A DNA stretch of 64,000 bases from Nitrospirota bacterium (GCA_040752355.1 JBFMHE010000018.1:1-64000); one strand, 5' to 3'. Positions 6,867 to 15,784 are shown, numbered from the stretch's first letter. The notes: generated by a model from the sequence alone, not told the origin. Numbers and translations: made by a program.

Positions 6867-7970
6867 ATGGGAGCAGACGGCGCACGGGCGCTCATAGAGG
6901 AGATCCTGAGCTCCGCAGGCATCGGCATCAACGGCGCCAGTCCGCATGACCTTCGCATACGCGACGACCGTTTTTTCGAGCGAATCCTCCGCGACGGAAG
7001 CATAGGGCTCGGCGAGGCGTATATGGACGGATGGTGGGAGTGCGCATGCCTCGACGAGCTCTTCTGCAGGCTCATGCCCCTCGAGCCCGAGCTGCGGCTC
7101 CGGAAGAGCCTGAAGCTCGCCACGCATCTGCTCAAGGCGGCGGTGCTCAATGTGGGGAGCAGGTCGCGGGCCTATGCTGTCGGCAAAAAGCATTATGATA
7201 GGGGAAATGAATTGTACCGGTATATGCTCGACCGGAGAATGATCTACAGTTGCGCCTACTGGAAGAATGCGCAGGAGGCGAAGCTCGACCTGATCTGCAG
7301 GAAGCTTCGCCTCAAGCCAGGTGACAGGGTCCTCGACATCGGGTGCGGGTGGGGCGGTTTTGCGCAGTATGCCGCTGAGCGGTACGGGACGCGCGTCACC
7401 GGCATTACTATCTCCCGAGAGCAGGTCGCGCTCGGGAGGAAGCGCTGCAGCGGGCTGCCGGTGGAGATACGCCTGCAGGACTACCGCGACCTGCGCGAGC
7501 GGTTCGACCACATCGTCTCGGTAGGGATGTTCGAGCATGTGGGGCACAAGAATTATCGCACCTATATGGAGACGGTGCACCGCTGCCTCGAAGACCGCGG
7601 CCTCTTCCTGCTCCACACCATCGGCAGCAATGTTTCGAACATCGCTACCGATCCCTGGATCGACAAATATATCTTCCCCAATTCGCTCATCCCTTCGATG
7701 CGGCAGATAAGCGCGGCAGCCGAACGCCTCTTCGTCGTAGAGGACTGGCATAACTTCGGCCACGACTACGATCCGACCCTGATGGCGTGGTTCAGGAATT
7801 TCGACCGCCACTGGGAAAAGCTCCGCGCCTGGTATGATGACCGATTCTATCGCATGTGGAAGTTCTATCTCCTGAGCTGCGCCGGCGCCTTCAGGTCCCG
7901 GTATCTCCAGGTGTGGCAGCTCGTCTTCTCGAAGAACGGGCTCTCCGGCGGCTACGAGCCCGTCCGGTAA
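6867..7970 (+). CDS. cfa: Cyclopropane-fatty-acyl-phospholipid synthase
   Basis: This 367-aa S-adenosylmethionine-dependent enzyme would methylenate cis double bonds of membrane phospholipid acyl chains. The N-terminal lipid-binding part (LGEAYMDGWWEC) is followed by the methyltransferase core: VLDIGCGWGGFA (SAM site, about residue 155), GITISREQ, SVGMFEHVGHKNY and the C-terminal FRNFDRHWEKLR and YDDRFYRMWKFYLLSCAGAFR blocks typical of Cfa. The length matches the E. coli enzyme (about 380). It lies just after a csp gene, which fits a membrane-adaptation theme but is not proof of co-regulation. Confidence 0.95.
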   Translation: MGADGARALIEEILSSAGIGINGASPHDLRIRDDRFFERILRDGSIGLGEAYMDGWWECACLDELFCRLMPLEPELRLRKSLKLATHLLKAAVLNVGSRSRAYAVGKKHYDRGNELYRYMLDRRMIYSCAYWKNAQEAKLDLICRKLRLKPGDRVLDIGCGWGGFAQYAAERYGTRVTGITISREQVALGRKRCSGLPVEIRLQDYRDLRERFDHIVSVGMFEHVGHKNYRTYMETVHRCLEDRGLFLLHTIGSNVSNIATDPWIDKYIFPNSLIPSMRQISAAAERLFVVEDWHNFGHDYDPTLMAWFRNFDRHWEKLRAWYDDRFYRMWKFYLLSCAGAFRSRYLQVWQLVFSKNGLSGGYEPVR

Positions 7971-7979
7971 ACAGACTTA

Positions 7980-8076
7980 GAGAGTCTAACGGAATGAGCA
8001 AAGAGAAGCCAGACAAGCGGTATCCGCCGCCCTCCGGAGCCCGACTTGTTTTTTATCACTCCTTCGTTTTAGGGTA
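7980..8076. repeat. Palindromic element, copy C (degenerate)
   Basis: AGTCTAACGGAATGAGC at 7983 matches the left end of the element at 4521. CTCCTTCGTTTTAGGG at 8059 resembles its right end. The internal long stem is missing, leaving about 95 bases. It starts about 10 bases after the cfa stop codon. Confidence 0.6.
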
Positions 8077-8083
8077 ACTGCAT

Positions 8084-9154
8084 ATGGATATCGAGAATCT
8101 TGCAGCGCAAATAAGACGCAACTGCGCCATCTCCGATGCGCAGTTCTGGGGGTACTATTCGCTCTGCGGCCTGCTGATGCGCTATCGCGACCTCTACCGG
8201 AGCGAACACGGCCTCAAGCCCTGGGAGAGCATCCCGGGCGATGCGATCGCAGTATGGATCGATGAGCGGGAACGACTCTGGCAGCGGCTCGAGCACGAGC
8301 CGCTACAGCCCCTTACTATCGGCGACGAATCCTTCGACCCCTTCGATGTAAACGGCCTGAACACCAGGATCAGCGGTTACGGCCTCGTCTACGGGGGCGG
8401 CTACGGCCTCTACCTCAAGCCGGTATTCTTTCTCGGCAGGCTCAACGCCTGCCGAGAGCATTACGATTACCGGGTATTCTCGGTCGGCAGGGAGCTCTGC
8501 AGGGACCTCTCCACCTCTCCCGCGATGCTCCAGGGCAGGTGCATCTATGTACGCACCGATATGGTGCGGGACCTGCTCTGGGATAAGGTGCAGCAGCTCT
8601 GCTCGCGCACCTACGGAGGACTGCTCGAGCCGCTGCTCGCGCAGTATGGCGTGACACGCGACAGCGGCGCCCCCCGCACCATTACCGGGGCGCTGGAGCG
8701 TATGGTAACGGATGCTGCCGAAACGCTTATGCTCCATGAGACCGGAGAGGCCTATGAGGACGGCCACGGTGAAGAGTGGCGCGCAGTGGTCACCCATGGC
8801 GACGACCGGACAGCGGAGTTTTACCTGCGGGGCATCAAGGACCTCGCTGCGGACACGTCGGTCATGGGACCGCTCGCCGCAGCGGTCGAGCGGCAGGACG
8901 CGCGCCTCCTCTCGTTTTATATGGTCTTCCTCGACGGGGTGCGCAGAGAGCTCTTCCCCGAGATCAGGAGCGCCTTCCAGCTCTTTGCCGAGACCGGAGA
9001 CTGGGCGCGCATCGAGGCGGCCCGGAGGACCGGCTACGAGCGGGCGCGGCAGCTCACCGCGCTCGTCCTCGCGCGGTGGCGGGCCGGGCAGACTACCGCG
9101 GGGCTGAGGAAGGAAGTACAGCGGTATATGGAGAAGATACTCGCCCTCCCCTGA
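8084..9154 (+). CDS. Conserved hypothetical protein, possibly Sfum_1244 family
   Basis: This 356-aa, mostly alpha-helical soluble protein has an N-terminus (NCAISDAQFWGYYSLCGLLMRYRDLYRSEHGLKPWE) resembling a family I know as Sfum_1244 from delta-proteobacterial and Nitrospirota genomes; that assignment is from memory. No catalytic motif, signal peptide or membrane helix is visible. It starts at ATG 8084 about 10 bases past the degenerate palindromic element, with AGGG upstream. The function is unknown and the neighbours give no clear hint. Confidence 0.7.
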   Translation: MDIENLAAQIRRNCAISDAQFWGYYSLCGLLMRYRDLYRSEHGLKPWESIPGDAIAVWIDERERLWQRLEHEPLQPLTIGDESFDPFDVNGLNTRISGYGLVYGGGYGLYLKPVFFLGRLNACREHYDYRVFSVGRELCRDLSTSPAMLQGRCIYVRTDMVRDLLWDKVQQLCSRTYGGLLEPLLAQYGVTRDSGAPRTITGALERMVTDAAETLMLHETGEAYEDGHGEEWRAVVTHGDDRTAEFYLRGIKDLAADTSVMGPLAAAVERQDARLLSFYMVFLDGVRRELFPEIRSAFQLFAETGDWARIEAARRTGYERARQLTALVLARWRAGQTTAGLRKEVQRYMEKILALP

Positions 9155-9165
9155 TCGTAACGCCG

Positions 9166-9369
9166 TCACGACGCACGGCTGCCGTGCTCCTGGCCGCGCG
9201 TGCGTCGCGCCTCATCGCTTTCCGGAGGCTCCTTCTCCTCGGGCCGGGGTCTGCATACCGGGCAGTACGGTTCCCCTATGTCCAGGAGACAGACATGCCC
9301 TCATTCGGGACAGCAGACGCATTGTTCGATAGGGTGCCCGCATACGGGGCAGCGCTTTGCTTCTTCCAT
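9166..9369 (-). CDS. Small zinc-ribbon protein with in-frame TGA (selenoprotein or broken gene)
   Basis: Reading the minus strand from ATG 9369 (an in-frame ATG at 9405 could add 12 residues) gives a Cys-rich frame: RCPVCGHPIEQCVCCPE, a TGA at 9303-9301, then GHVCLLDIGEPYCPVCRP and an acidic/basic tail to a stop at 9166-9168. With the TGA read as Cys or Sec the protein has paired CPxC knuckles on both sides, as in a double zinc ribbon. The TGA replaces the expected Cys of CPEC-GH. AAGGAG lies nine bases before ATG 9369. I see no convincing SECIS hairpin at standard spacing, so a nonsense mutation is equally possible. The convergent gene at 8084-9154 ends just beyond it. Confidence 0.45.
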
Positions 9370-9489
9370 AGAAGACTTCTCCTTACGATTTCTGTGTCTC
9401 GGCATCTCTCCTTAAATTGTAGGACATTTTGCGAAAAGAAGCAGCGGCGGGCAATTGTCATCGCTGAAAAAATGGGGTAGAGTTAAGGT

Positions 9490-9957
9490 ATGAGCGTCCT
9501 GCGGTTTATTCTATCTCTCGCCCTCGCTATCGCAGCAGCAGGCCACACGGCAGTATCTGCCGCAGCTCCGCCGCCCTGCACGCCTACCGAGCCCGACATG
9601 CTCGGGCCGTTCTACAAGCCCAATGCACCGGTGCGATCAAAAGTGGGCGAGGGGTACGTGCTGAGCGGCGTGGCGCGGTCGGCGGCGACCTGCAAGCCGA
9701 TCAAGGGGGCGCAGATCGAGTTCTGGCTCGCCGGACCCGATGGGGACTACGACGACCGCTATCGGGCCAGGATGTTCACGGATGCTGCCGGGACCTATCG
9801 TTTCGAGAGCCCCTTTCCCGAGCCTTACGGGGGACGCCCGCCCCATATCCATATCCGGGTTTCAGCCGAAGGCTATCGGCCCCTCGTGACACAGCACTAT
9901 CCCGTCGAACACCAGAAACAAGGGAAGATGGACCTCGTCCTCATCCCGGAGCGGTAG
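9490..9957 (+). CDS. Secreted intradiol ring-cleavage dioxygenase-like protein
   Basis: This 155-aa protein has a cleavable signal peptide (to about residue 25, SAAAP) and a compact dioxygenase_C beta-sandwich. EPDMLGPFYKP, GYVLSGVARSAATCKPIKGAQIEFW, TDAAGTYRFESPFPEPYGGRPPHIHIRVSAEGY and LVTQHY match the intradiol dioxygenase superfamily. The HIH motif supplies iron ligands; two Tyr ligands are plausible in GPFY and further on. It is shorter than catechol 1,2-dioxygenases, as in secreted stand-alone members whose substrates are poorly known. Confidence 0.85.
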   Translation: MSVLRFILSLALAIAAAGHTAVSAAAPPPCTPTEPDMLGPFYKPNAPVRSKVGEGYVLSGVARSAATCKPIKGAQIEFWLAGPDGDYDDRYRARMFTDAAGTYRFESPFPEPYGGRPPHIHIRVSAEGYRPLVTQHYPVEHQKQGKMDLVLIPER

Positions 9958-9992
9958 CCCCTGGGCAGCATCCGTACGCAGCTGCCCCGTGC

Positions 9993-11726
9993 TCAGTGAA
10001 TCACCCACTCGCTCTTCCTCACGAGCTCGGGCTCGGGCCCTCCTGACAACTGCACGATATAGCAGCCCTTCGACGCATAGCGCTGGCCGGGGCCGAAGCT
10101 CACCCGCGGATAGGTGACGATGGCATAGGTCTGGTCCTTGGCCATATCGATGACATCGAGAAAGTAGTCGCGATAGAAGTCGCTCTGCATCATCATGAGC
10201 GCCTCCGAGAGCATCCAGCCGACGAAGTACATCTTGGACTGAATAGCGAAATCGGTTACCGGGATATTCCTCACCTTGAGCCAGTTCTCGACCACGAGCT
10301 TGTTCCGGTGCTTCTCCTGCGGCAGACGATAAGGGTAGGCGATATACGTAAAGGGGCGGATCTGCTCCGGCAGCGTATACAGCGACGCATCGAGGAGGCT
10401 TGCTGCCATGAAGAGCATCGCCGGCCTTTTGGCCCCTTCCGAGAGCGCCGCCGCGTCGGCGAGGTCCTTCGGCGGGAGCCAGAGCGCCACCACGGCTGAA
10501 GGATACGCGTCTGCCAGCGCTCTCCAGAAGGCCGGGGTAAGAGGCTCATCCGAGAGCATCCTCTCTTCGGGCGGGCCGAGACCGAGCTTTCTCCGCGTCT
10601 CCCTGAACGCCTCTGCAAGCACGCGCCCCTCCCGGGTGTTGCGGAAGACCTGAACGACGGGAACCGTTTCCGGTATCTCCTCGGAACGCAGGTACCGCGC
10701 CGCAGCCTCCCCTTCCTGATAAAGACCTTTGGAGAAGTAGAGCGTGTACCAGTCCGAATCCGCAATCACCGGATAGTCGGTGACCGGGAAGATGCAGGGG
10801 ATCTTCCGCTCCTCGCAGAACCGGTGTATCGGCTCCCAGCTCCGGGTGGTGATACCGCCGGCAAGGGCGAAGACAGGCTCCTTCCCGTAGTACTCCTCCA
10901 CCTGGCCTCGCCATGTCTCGGGGGCTCCCTTCAACTCCCAGCGGGAGAGCACTATCTTGCGGTAGGAGCTGTACATCTCCTCGCGGAAGGGTCCTCCATG
11001 CCGCGCCCGTTTTTCCTGATGCCGCGACTGGGAGGTCCTGTCACGGAAATACGCCTCCAGGGGAGCGATCATCGCATCCCGGTCCTTTGGGGGGACCTCT
11101 TCGGTGATAACCGTAGCGAAGCGCAGCGTCGTGTCGGTCACGCCAGGAGAAATAGCCGCGGAGAGATTCTTGAGATAGAAGACCATGATCTCCGCATCCC
11201 GGTCCGAAAGCATATACCGCGGCATGACATAGTCGAACTTTCTGCCTGCCGGGTCCACTCCCGCCATGAGCGCCGCGGCGAGCGTCTTGTCCGTGTAGGC
11301 GGGCCGCACATCGCCGCCCGCATATTCTTTGGGAAGCTTCGCTTCGGGAGAGCCGATGACCCCCTGCCCGTGCGGCAGGGGCTTGTAAAGCTTCGCTCCA
11401 TTGGTCGGCGGGGTAAAGACCGTACCCTCGTTCGACCCCAGGCCGCTCCTCAGGTGGCAGCTGATACAGGTGAACATCGTTCCCTCTACCGTGATGTCTC
11501 CCTCGACCACCGCCATCATCGGCTCACCCGACGGAAGGATGCCGTCGCGATACATCCGCTCCCCGAGCCGAAGGGCCTCCCCGGGCGGCAGGCCTGCCAC
11601 TGTCGACGGCTGCGCCTCTGCAGCCTGGAGCGAGACCGCCAATGCAGGGAGCAGAAGCGCGCTCAGGAGTACGGCACAAAAGGATCGCGCTACCATAAGG
11701 GAAGAGCGTCGAGAGGACATGCTCAT
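9993..11726 (-). CDS. Cytochrome c / periplasmic-binding-protein fusion
   Basis: This 577-aa exported protein has a signal peptide (residues 1-36). A c-type heme domain comes next (residues about 45-195, one CISCH with a later MPRYM likely axial Met). The remaining about 370 residues resemble the type-1 periplasmic-binding fold of branched-chain amino-acid/urea receptors (FALAGGITTRSWEPIHRFCEERKIPCIFPVTDYPV, and later YIAYPYRLPQ). The ATG overlaps the stop of the SCO-like gene (ATGA), so the two are translationally coupled. A combined ligand sensing and redox function is inferred; no transporter partner for the binding domain is adjacent. Confidence 0.8.
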   Translation of the reverse strand: MSMSSRRSSLMVARSFCAVLLSALLLPALAVSLQAAEAQPSTVAGLPPGEALRLGERMYRDGILPSGEPMMAVVEGDITVEGTMFTCISCHLRSGLGSNEGTVFTPPTNGAKLYKPLPHGQGVIGSPEAKLPKEYAGGDVRPAYTDKTLAAALMAGVDPAGRKFDYVMPRYMLSDRDAEIMVFYLKNLSAAISPGVTDTTLRFATVITEEVPPKDRDAMIAPLEAYFRDRTSQSRHQEKRARHGGPFREEMYSSYRKIVLSRWELKGAPETWRGQVEEYYGKEPVFALAGGITTRSWEPIHRFCEERKIPCIFPVTDYPVIADSDWYTLYFSKGLYQEGEAAARYLRSEEIPETVPVVQVFRNTREGRVLAEAFRETRRKLGLGPPEERMLSDEPLTPAFWRALADAYPSAVVALWLPPKDLADAAALSEGAKRPAMLFMAASLLDASLYTLPEQIRPFTYIAYPYRLPQEKHRNKLVVENWLKVRNIPVTDFAIQSKMYFVGWMLSEALMMMQSDFYRDYFLDVIDMAKDQTYAIVTYPRVSFGPGQRYASKGCYIVQLSGGPEPELVRKSEWVIH

Positions 11727-12346
11727 TGCTTGATTCCTTTCCGGTACTCCTCCATAAGCTCCGCGGTACCGATGAGTCCGTAGATGCGCACCCAGGCGTT
11801 TTCTCCGGGAAACTTAAGAAGCGTGAGCGGATAATGGGCCATCTTGTTCGGCACATAAGCATCGAAGGCCCGCATGACCTTGTCGATATTCTCCCGCGAA
11901 CCGGTGAGAAAGTCCCATCCCGGCTTTGCGCGGTACCGCTTCAGATACTCTCTCATCACCTCGGGAGTATCGTACTCGGGGTCTATCGAGACCGAAACGA
12001 GCTGCACCTTCGACGCATCGGGACCGAGCTTCCTCTGGAGGCTGGAGTACCCTGCGGAGAGGACGGGACAGATGGTAGTGCAGGTGCCGTAAATAAAGTC
12101 GAGCATCACCGGCTTATCGGCATTCAGCAGCGCCGCGAGCCGCACTTTCTTGCCGTCCTGGTTGACGAGGGTGACATCGGGTACGGCGTACCGCTCTGTC
12201 GTCCGCTTGTAGCGCTGGGGGGCATCCGCCGCCTCCACGGATGCCGAAAGGGCCAGCAGCGCGACAGTGGAGAGCACGAGAGAGCGTATTCTCTGCATTC
12301 GCATCGGGGTCCTCCTGAACATACGGGCAATAAACGATCTGCTCAC
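11723..12346 (-). CDS. SCO1/SenC/PrrC-family copper/redox protein
   Basis: This 207-aa thioredoxin-fold protein has an N-terminal signal or anchor (VLSTVALLALSASVEA). FIYGTCTTICPVLSAGYSSLQ holds the CX3C copper-binding pair, and a later MAHYPLT supplies a plausible His ligand. It also has LVSVSIDPEYDTPEVMREYL. SCO proteins deliver copper to, or reduce, the CuA site of cytochrome oxidases or act as periplasmic thiol reductases. Its stop overlaps the start of the cytochrome-binding-protein fusion. It is the fifth gene of a minus-strand operon starting near 15600. Confidence 0.9.
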   Translation of the reverse strand: MSRSFIARMFRRTPMRMQRIRSLVLSTVALLALSASVEAADAPQRYKRTTERYAVPDVTLVNQDGKKVRLAALLNADKPVMLDFIYGTCTTICPVLSAGYSSLQRKLGPDASKVQLVSVSIDPEYDTPEVMREYLKRYRAKPGWDFLTGSRENIDKVMRAFDAYVPNKMAHYPLTLLKFPGENAWVRIYGLIGTAELMEEYRKGIKQ

Positions 12347-12402
12347 TACAGTATACTCCTTTGCCGGGAACTATGCCAGGGAGAGAGGAACAGAGGGAAT
12401 CA

Positions 12403-13401
12403 TCAGAGCGTGAGATTGCCGAAGACGACCGGCCAGGTGGCGAGCGCCAGAAAGGAGAGTATGAGCAGGATGCTCAGGATGAGCCACTTCCGCTCCAGCC
12501 GCTCGATGACAGGGGCGAGCGAGGCGCGCTTCTTGAGCGGCTGGGAGAGCCCCGGCAGCAACCCGAAGAGGACCCCGCCGAAGAGGCCGAGGTAGAGGGG
12601 ATAGCCGACGAAATTATAGTTCTTCTGGAATATATCGAACGGGCAATGGTGAGAAGGCAGCTCGTAAATATAGAGCGATATAAAGGAGACGACAGCGGCA
12701 AGGGATACCGGAAAGAAGAGAGCGGCGAAGAGCGAGACCGCATAGGAGACAGAGGCGTTCCGGTAGAAGAGGCCGGCGAGAGCGGTGCAGAGGAAGAGAC
12801 CGGCGCTCCCGTAGAATGCCCACATCATGCTCTTTGCGGGAAGCGCCGCCAGGTCTCCGGCAACGCCGGTGTCGGCAGAGCTGAAGAGCGAGCCGCAGCA
12901 CGACGTGATCACCTCGGGCTCGAGGCCGAGAAAGTAGCGCGCCGTCAGCACGAGATCCGCTGCGACGAGCAGGGTCACTACCATCAGTGCGGTATATTTC
13001 GGTTTCACCAGAGGGAAGTCCTCTGCCCGCTGGTCGATCGCATTCAGGGCTATCCAGAGCGCGGCCCCGAAAAAGACGGCGATCTTCGTCATGAGCGCCG
13101 CCCATCCCACGGGGTTGGCGTTCAGCGAGCCGGTGGCGCACATGGCGCCGACGAAGGCGTTGTGGATATCGTCGACCGTATATATGAAGAGCAGCCCGGC
13201 GAGCAGCTCGAACCCGAGGGCGTATTTGACGATCGAGGCGATGAGGTAGGTCTTTCGTTCGAGGAGCAGCTGCTCTTCGGAGCTGCTCCCGAAATCCCAC
13301 CGCCGCATCACCGCAAAACCCACGCCGGTCGCTGCGAGCATCATCGCGAGGACGATCCCCGAGCCTGCAAGGAGCGCAAGGATGCCGGGATGGAGGATCA
13401 T
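12403..13401 (-). CDS. Polytopic inner-membrane protein of unknown family
   Basis: This 332-aa protein has about nine hydrophobic segments spread along its length. Notable polar motifs are CATGSLNANPVGW, ITSCCGSLFSS and ELPSHHCPFDIFQKNYNFVGYPLY; the His-His-Cys and Cys-Cys clusters face loops and could bind metal. It starts 6 bases after the ATPase gene and ends 56 bases before the SCO gene, so it very likely belongs to the same operon. I do not recognise the family; a quinone- or copper-linked membrane role would fit the context. Confidence 0.7.
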   Translation of the reverse strand: MILHPGILALLAGSGIVLAMMLAATGVGFAVMRRWDFGSSSEEQLLLERKTYLIASIVKYALGFELLAGLLFIYTVDDIHNAFVGAMCATGSLNANPVGWAALMTKIAVFFGAALWIALNAIDQRAEDFPLVKPKYTALMVVTLLVAADLVLTARYFLGLEPEVITSCCGSLFSSADTGVAGDLAALPAKSMMWAFYGSAGLFLCTALAGLFYRNASVSYAVSLFAALFFPVSLAAVVSFISLYIYELPSHHCPFDIFQKNYNFVGYPLYLGLFGGVLFGLLPGLSQPLKKRASLAPVIERLERKWLILSILLILSFLALATWPVVFGNLTL

Positions 13402-13407
13402 CGCTTC

Positions 13408-14100
13408 CTATGCCCCGCTGATGCTCTCGATGCGACCGTCCTGCATCTCGACCACCGTATCGACAAAGGAGTGCTCGTAGACAAAGGCGTCGTGAGTCGC
13501 GATGACGATGGTCTTTCCTTCGTCCCTGAGCCGGCCGAGAACAGCGAGGAGCTCGGACGACAGCGTACGGTCGAGATGCGCCGTGGGCTCGTCCGCGATG
13601 ATGATCTCGGGGTCATTGATCAGCGCCCTGGCGATGGCGACGCGCTGCTGCTCTCCCCCGGAAAGCTGCCTGACCTTGAGCCGCTGTCGTGCCTCGAGGC
13701 CGAACCGCGCGAGCAGCGCCGCCGCCCGTCCTTTCATCTCGGAGAAGCCGGCGTCGAGCGGGTAGAGAGGAAGGAGCACGTTCTCGATGACGCTGACATC
13801 CCGCATCAGGTTGAACTGCTGAAAGATGAAGCCGAAGGTCTTCCGGCGGATTTCGGTGAGAAAGCGCTCGGGCAGTTTTGCGACATCCCTCCCGGCAACG
13901 AGGACCCTCCCGGAAGTGGGTCTGCCCATGCAGCCCATCAGGCTGAGGAGCGTCGTCTTCCCCGAGCCGCTCGGCCCTTTGAGGATAGCCACCTCCCCTG
14001 CCCTGATCGAGACCGAGGCATCGGCGACCGCCCTGATCTCGTCGGGCCGGTGGCGGTTGTAGATCTTCGTGACCTCTTCTGCCCTGATGATCGGTTCCAT
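13408..14100 (-). CDS. ABC transporter ATPase (LolD/MacB type)
   Basis: This 230-aa nucleotide-binding subunit has Walker A GPSGSGKTTL, Q-loop FIFQQFNLM, signature LSGGEQQRVAIARAL, Walker B IIIADEPTAHLD and a switch His in IVIATHD. Size and motifs match the MacB/LolD/FtsE group that pairs with FtsX-type permeases, here the gene 6 bases upstream at 14107-15279. This group commonly powers periplasmic mechanotransmission or lipoprotein/metabolite handling rather than ordinary import. Confidence 0.93.
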   Translation of the reverse strand: MEPIIRAEEVTKIYNRHRPDEIRAVADASVSIRAGEVAILKGPSGSGKTTLLSLMGCMGRPTSGRVLVAGRDVAKLPERFLTEIRRKTFGFIFQQFNLMRDVSVIENVLLPLYPLDAGFSEMKGRAAALLARFGLEARQRLKVRQLSGGEQQRVAIARALINDPEIIIADEPTAHLDRTLSSELLAVLGRLRDEGKTIVIATHDAFVYEHSFVDTVVEMQDGRIESISGA

Positions 14101-14106
14101 GAATAC

Positions 14107-15279
14107 TCACATCCTCATGACACTTTCGGGATCGGTGACCGCCGCTTTCCACGACGGGATGATGGTGCTCGCCACATAGGGCGCGATCGTGAGAAAGGCC
14201 ATGACGAAGATCTGGTAGAGGTCGAGGGACGGGGTGAGGCGGAACGGCGGGAAGAGGACGGACCAGCCTTTGATCACCGGCGCCAGCACCGCGGCGCCGA
14301 AGACGAAGACATGGAGATAGGCGATGATGATGCCGAGGAGGAAGGAGGTGAGCGAGAGCGCGATGCCCTCCCAGAACTTGAGCGCGAGCACGTCGGCCGT
14401 ATCCCAGCCGATCGCCTTGAGAATCCCGATCTCCCGCTTCTCTTCAGCGCTGATCCCGGTCGCCTTGTCCCAGGCGAGAATGCAGAAAGCGATCAGCGCA
14501 GAGGAGAAGATCGTCAGCATCATCCCGCTCCGCCAGTTGAACACCGCATCGTAGGTCCTGACGATCTCGCCTTTCGTTATCGGCCGGGTGTCGGGCAGGG
14601 CCTGCTTGATCTTCGCGGCAACGGTCGGGACCTCCCGCTCATTGTATACCTCGACCGCGATATCGGTGGCGCTGCCCGAGGGAAAATTGAAGAACTGGAC
14701 CAGATCTTCCTTCGTAAAGACGATCAGGTCATGAGTGATGAGACTCGAAGGGGCGGTGAAGAGGCCGGTGATCTCGAAGACGGTGCCGGTATTGGCGCTG
14801 TCGATCAGGATGAGCTCCTTCCCGGTATCGACATTGCGCGCCTCGGCAACGCCGGCGCCGACAGCGGACTGTCCGCTCGCCGAGGGGAGGCTCCCCTCTA
14901 TAAGATGCAGGCCGGGGAGGAGCGCACCCGCGTCGCTCCCGTCGACCCCGAGCAGCGTGTAATTGGCATGGGTGAGCGCATCGTAGTAGTACCCCCAGTA
15001 GCGCGGCGTCACCTCTTTGACCCCGCGTATCTTCTCGATGGTCTCGCCATAGGCGGACGGTATGAGCTCGTGCCTCCCTGCAGCCATCTTCTGCACCACC
15101 AGGTCGGGAGCGGTGCTCAGAACGCGCGATGCCTCGTACTTCAGGGCATGCGTAAGAAAGAGGATCGAGGCGAGGACCGCGATGGTCAGGGTGTAGACGA
15201 CAACGAGCGATATATTCTTGTACTTCCTGCGCAGGAGCGAGGAGAGCGCGTATTCCAGTATCTTCAGGTGCCGTTGCAC
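14107..15279 (-). CDS. FtsX/MacB-like ABC transporter permease
   Basis: This 390-aa protein has one N-terminal membrane segment (about 20-42), a large periplasmic domain (about 45-265) and three C-terminal segments, the classic MacB-PCD plus FtsX topology. The C-terminal region contains EKREIGILKAIGWDTADVLALKFWEG, the coupling-helix motif of this family. It works with the ATPase at 13408-14100. The starting codon follows the small membrane gene by 9 bases. Confidence 0.9.
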   Translation of the reverse strand: MQRHLKILEYALSSLLRRKYKNISLVVVYTLTIAVLASILFLTHALKYEASRVLSTAPDLVVQKMAAGRHELIPSAYGETIEKIRGVKEVTPRYWGYYYDALTHANYTLLGVDGSDAGALLPGLHLIEGSLPSASGQSAVGAGVAEARNVDTGKELILIDSANTGTVFEITGLFTAPSSLITHDLIVFTKEDLVQFFNFPSGSATDIAVEVYNEREVPTVAAKIKQALPDTRPITKGEIVRTYDAVFNWRSGMMLTIFSSALIAFCILAWDKATGISAEEKREIGILKAIGWDTADVLALKFWEGIALSLTSFLLGIIIAYLHVFVFGAAVLAPVIKGWSVLFPPFRLTPSLDLYQIFVMAFLTIAPYVASTIIPSWKAAVTDPESVMRM

Positions 15280-15288
15280 GGGATGCCT

Positions 15289-15600
15289 CTACCGGAAGCG
15301 CAGCGTCGTCGAGGGCATCGCAGCCCCCGGCGCGATGATCGACCCTGCCGGGAAATGCTCGAGCGACACGGGAAAGTCCTGGAAGGGGGTGAAGAGGTCG
15401 GCCTGCGAAGGATGCCGCGTATAGCGCGCCTCGGTCCAGAGCGAGAGATCGGAGAGCCGGAGGACGCGCACCAGCTCCTGCTTGGGCCGGATCGTTTCTT
15501 CCTCATGCCTCCGGACAGTGGCGGCGCTGTGGACCAGGAGAAGCAGCACCACAGCGATCTCGACCACCGTGAACCCTATAAAAAGCCTGTGCTTCATCAT
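15289..15600 (-). CDS. Small membrane-anchored periplasmic protein, operon leader
   Basis: This protein of about 103 aa starts at the tandem ATGs 15600/15597 (MMKHRLF), followed by one hydrophobic segment (FTVVEIAVVLLLLVHSAA) and a periplasmic tail with no motif I recognise. The upstream extension of the frame is rejected because it lacks coding character. It is the first gene of the six-gene operon that continues with the ABC permease. It may be an accessory subunit of that transporter; the function is unknown. Confidence 0.6.
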   Translation of the reverse strand: MMKHRLFIGFTVVEIAVVLLLLVHSAATVRRHEEETIRPKQELVRVLRLSDLSLWTEARYTRHPSQADLFTPFQDFPVSLEHFPAGSIIAPGAAMPSTTLRFR

Positions 15601-15784
15601 ACTATGACAGTACCGTCGGGAACGACTTCCCCCTTGTCGCAGCCTCCGGCAGAGAGCCTTTCGCACCTTCGCAATAAAGTACATTATACAGCATATCCGG
15701 CGATGTTGTGCGAACGGTCCCGGTTGCAAGAAAGCGACAGCTTTGTCGATTGACTAAAAACTTCTTCAAACGGTACAATTTTCC

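Noticed and set aside
12361..15753. Very long open frame on the plus strand (over 1100 codons)
   Set aside because: It lies antisense to the six-gene minus-strand operon, which has clear domains, signal peptides and good starts. Long antisense frames arise from high-GC codon bias, and the translation shows no domain.
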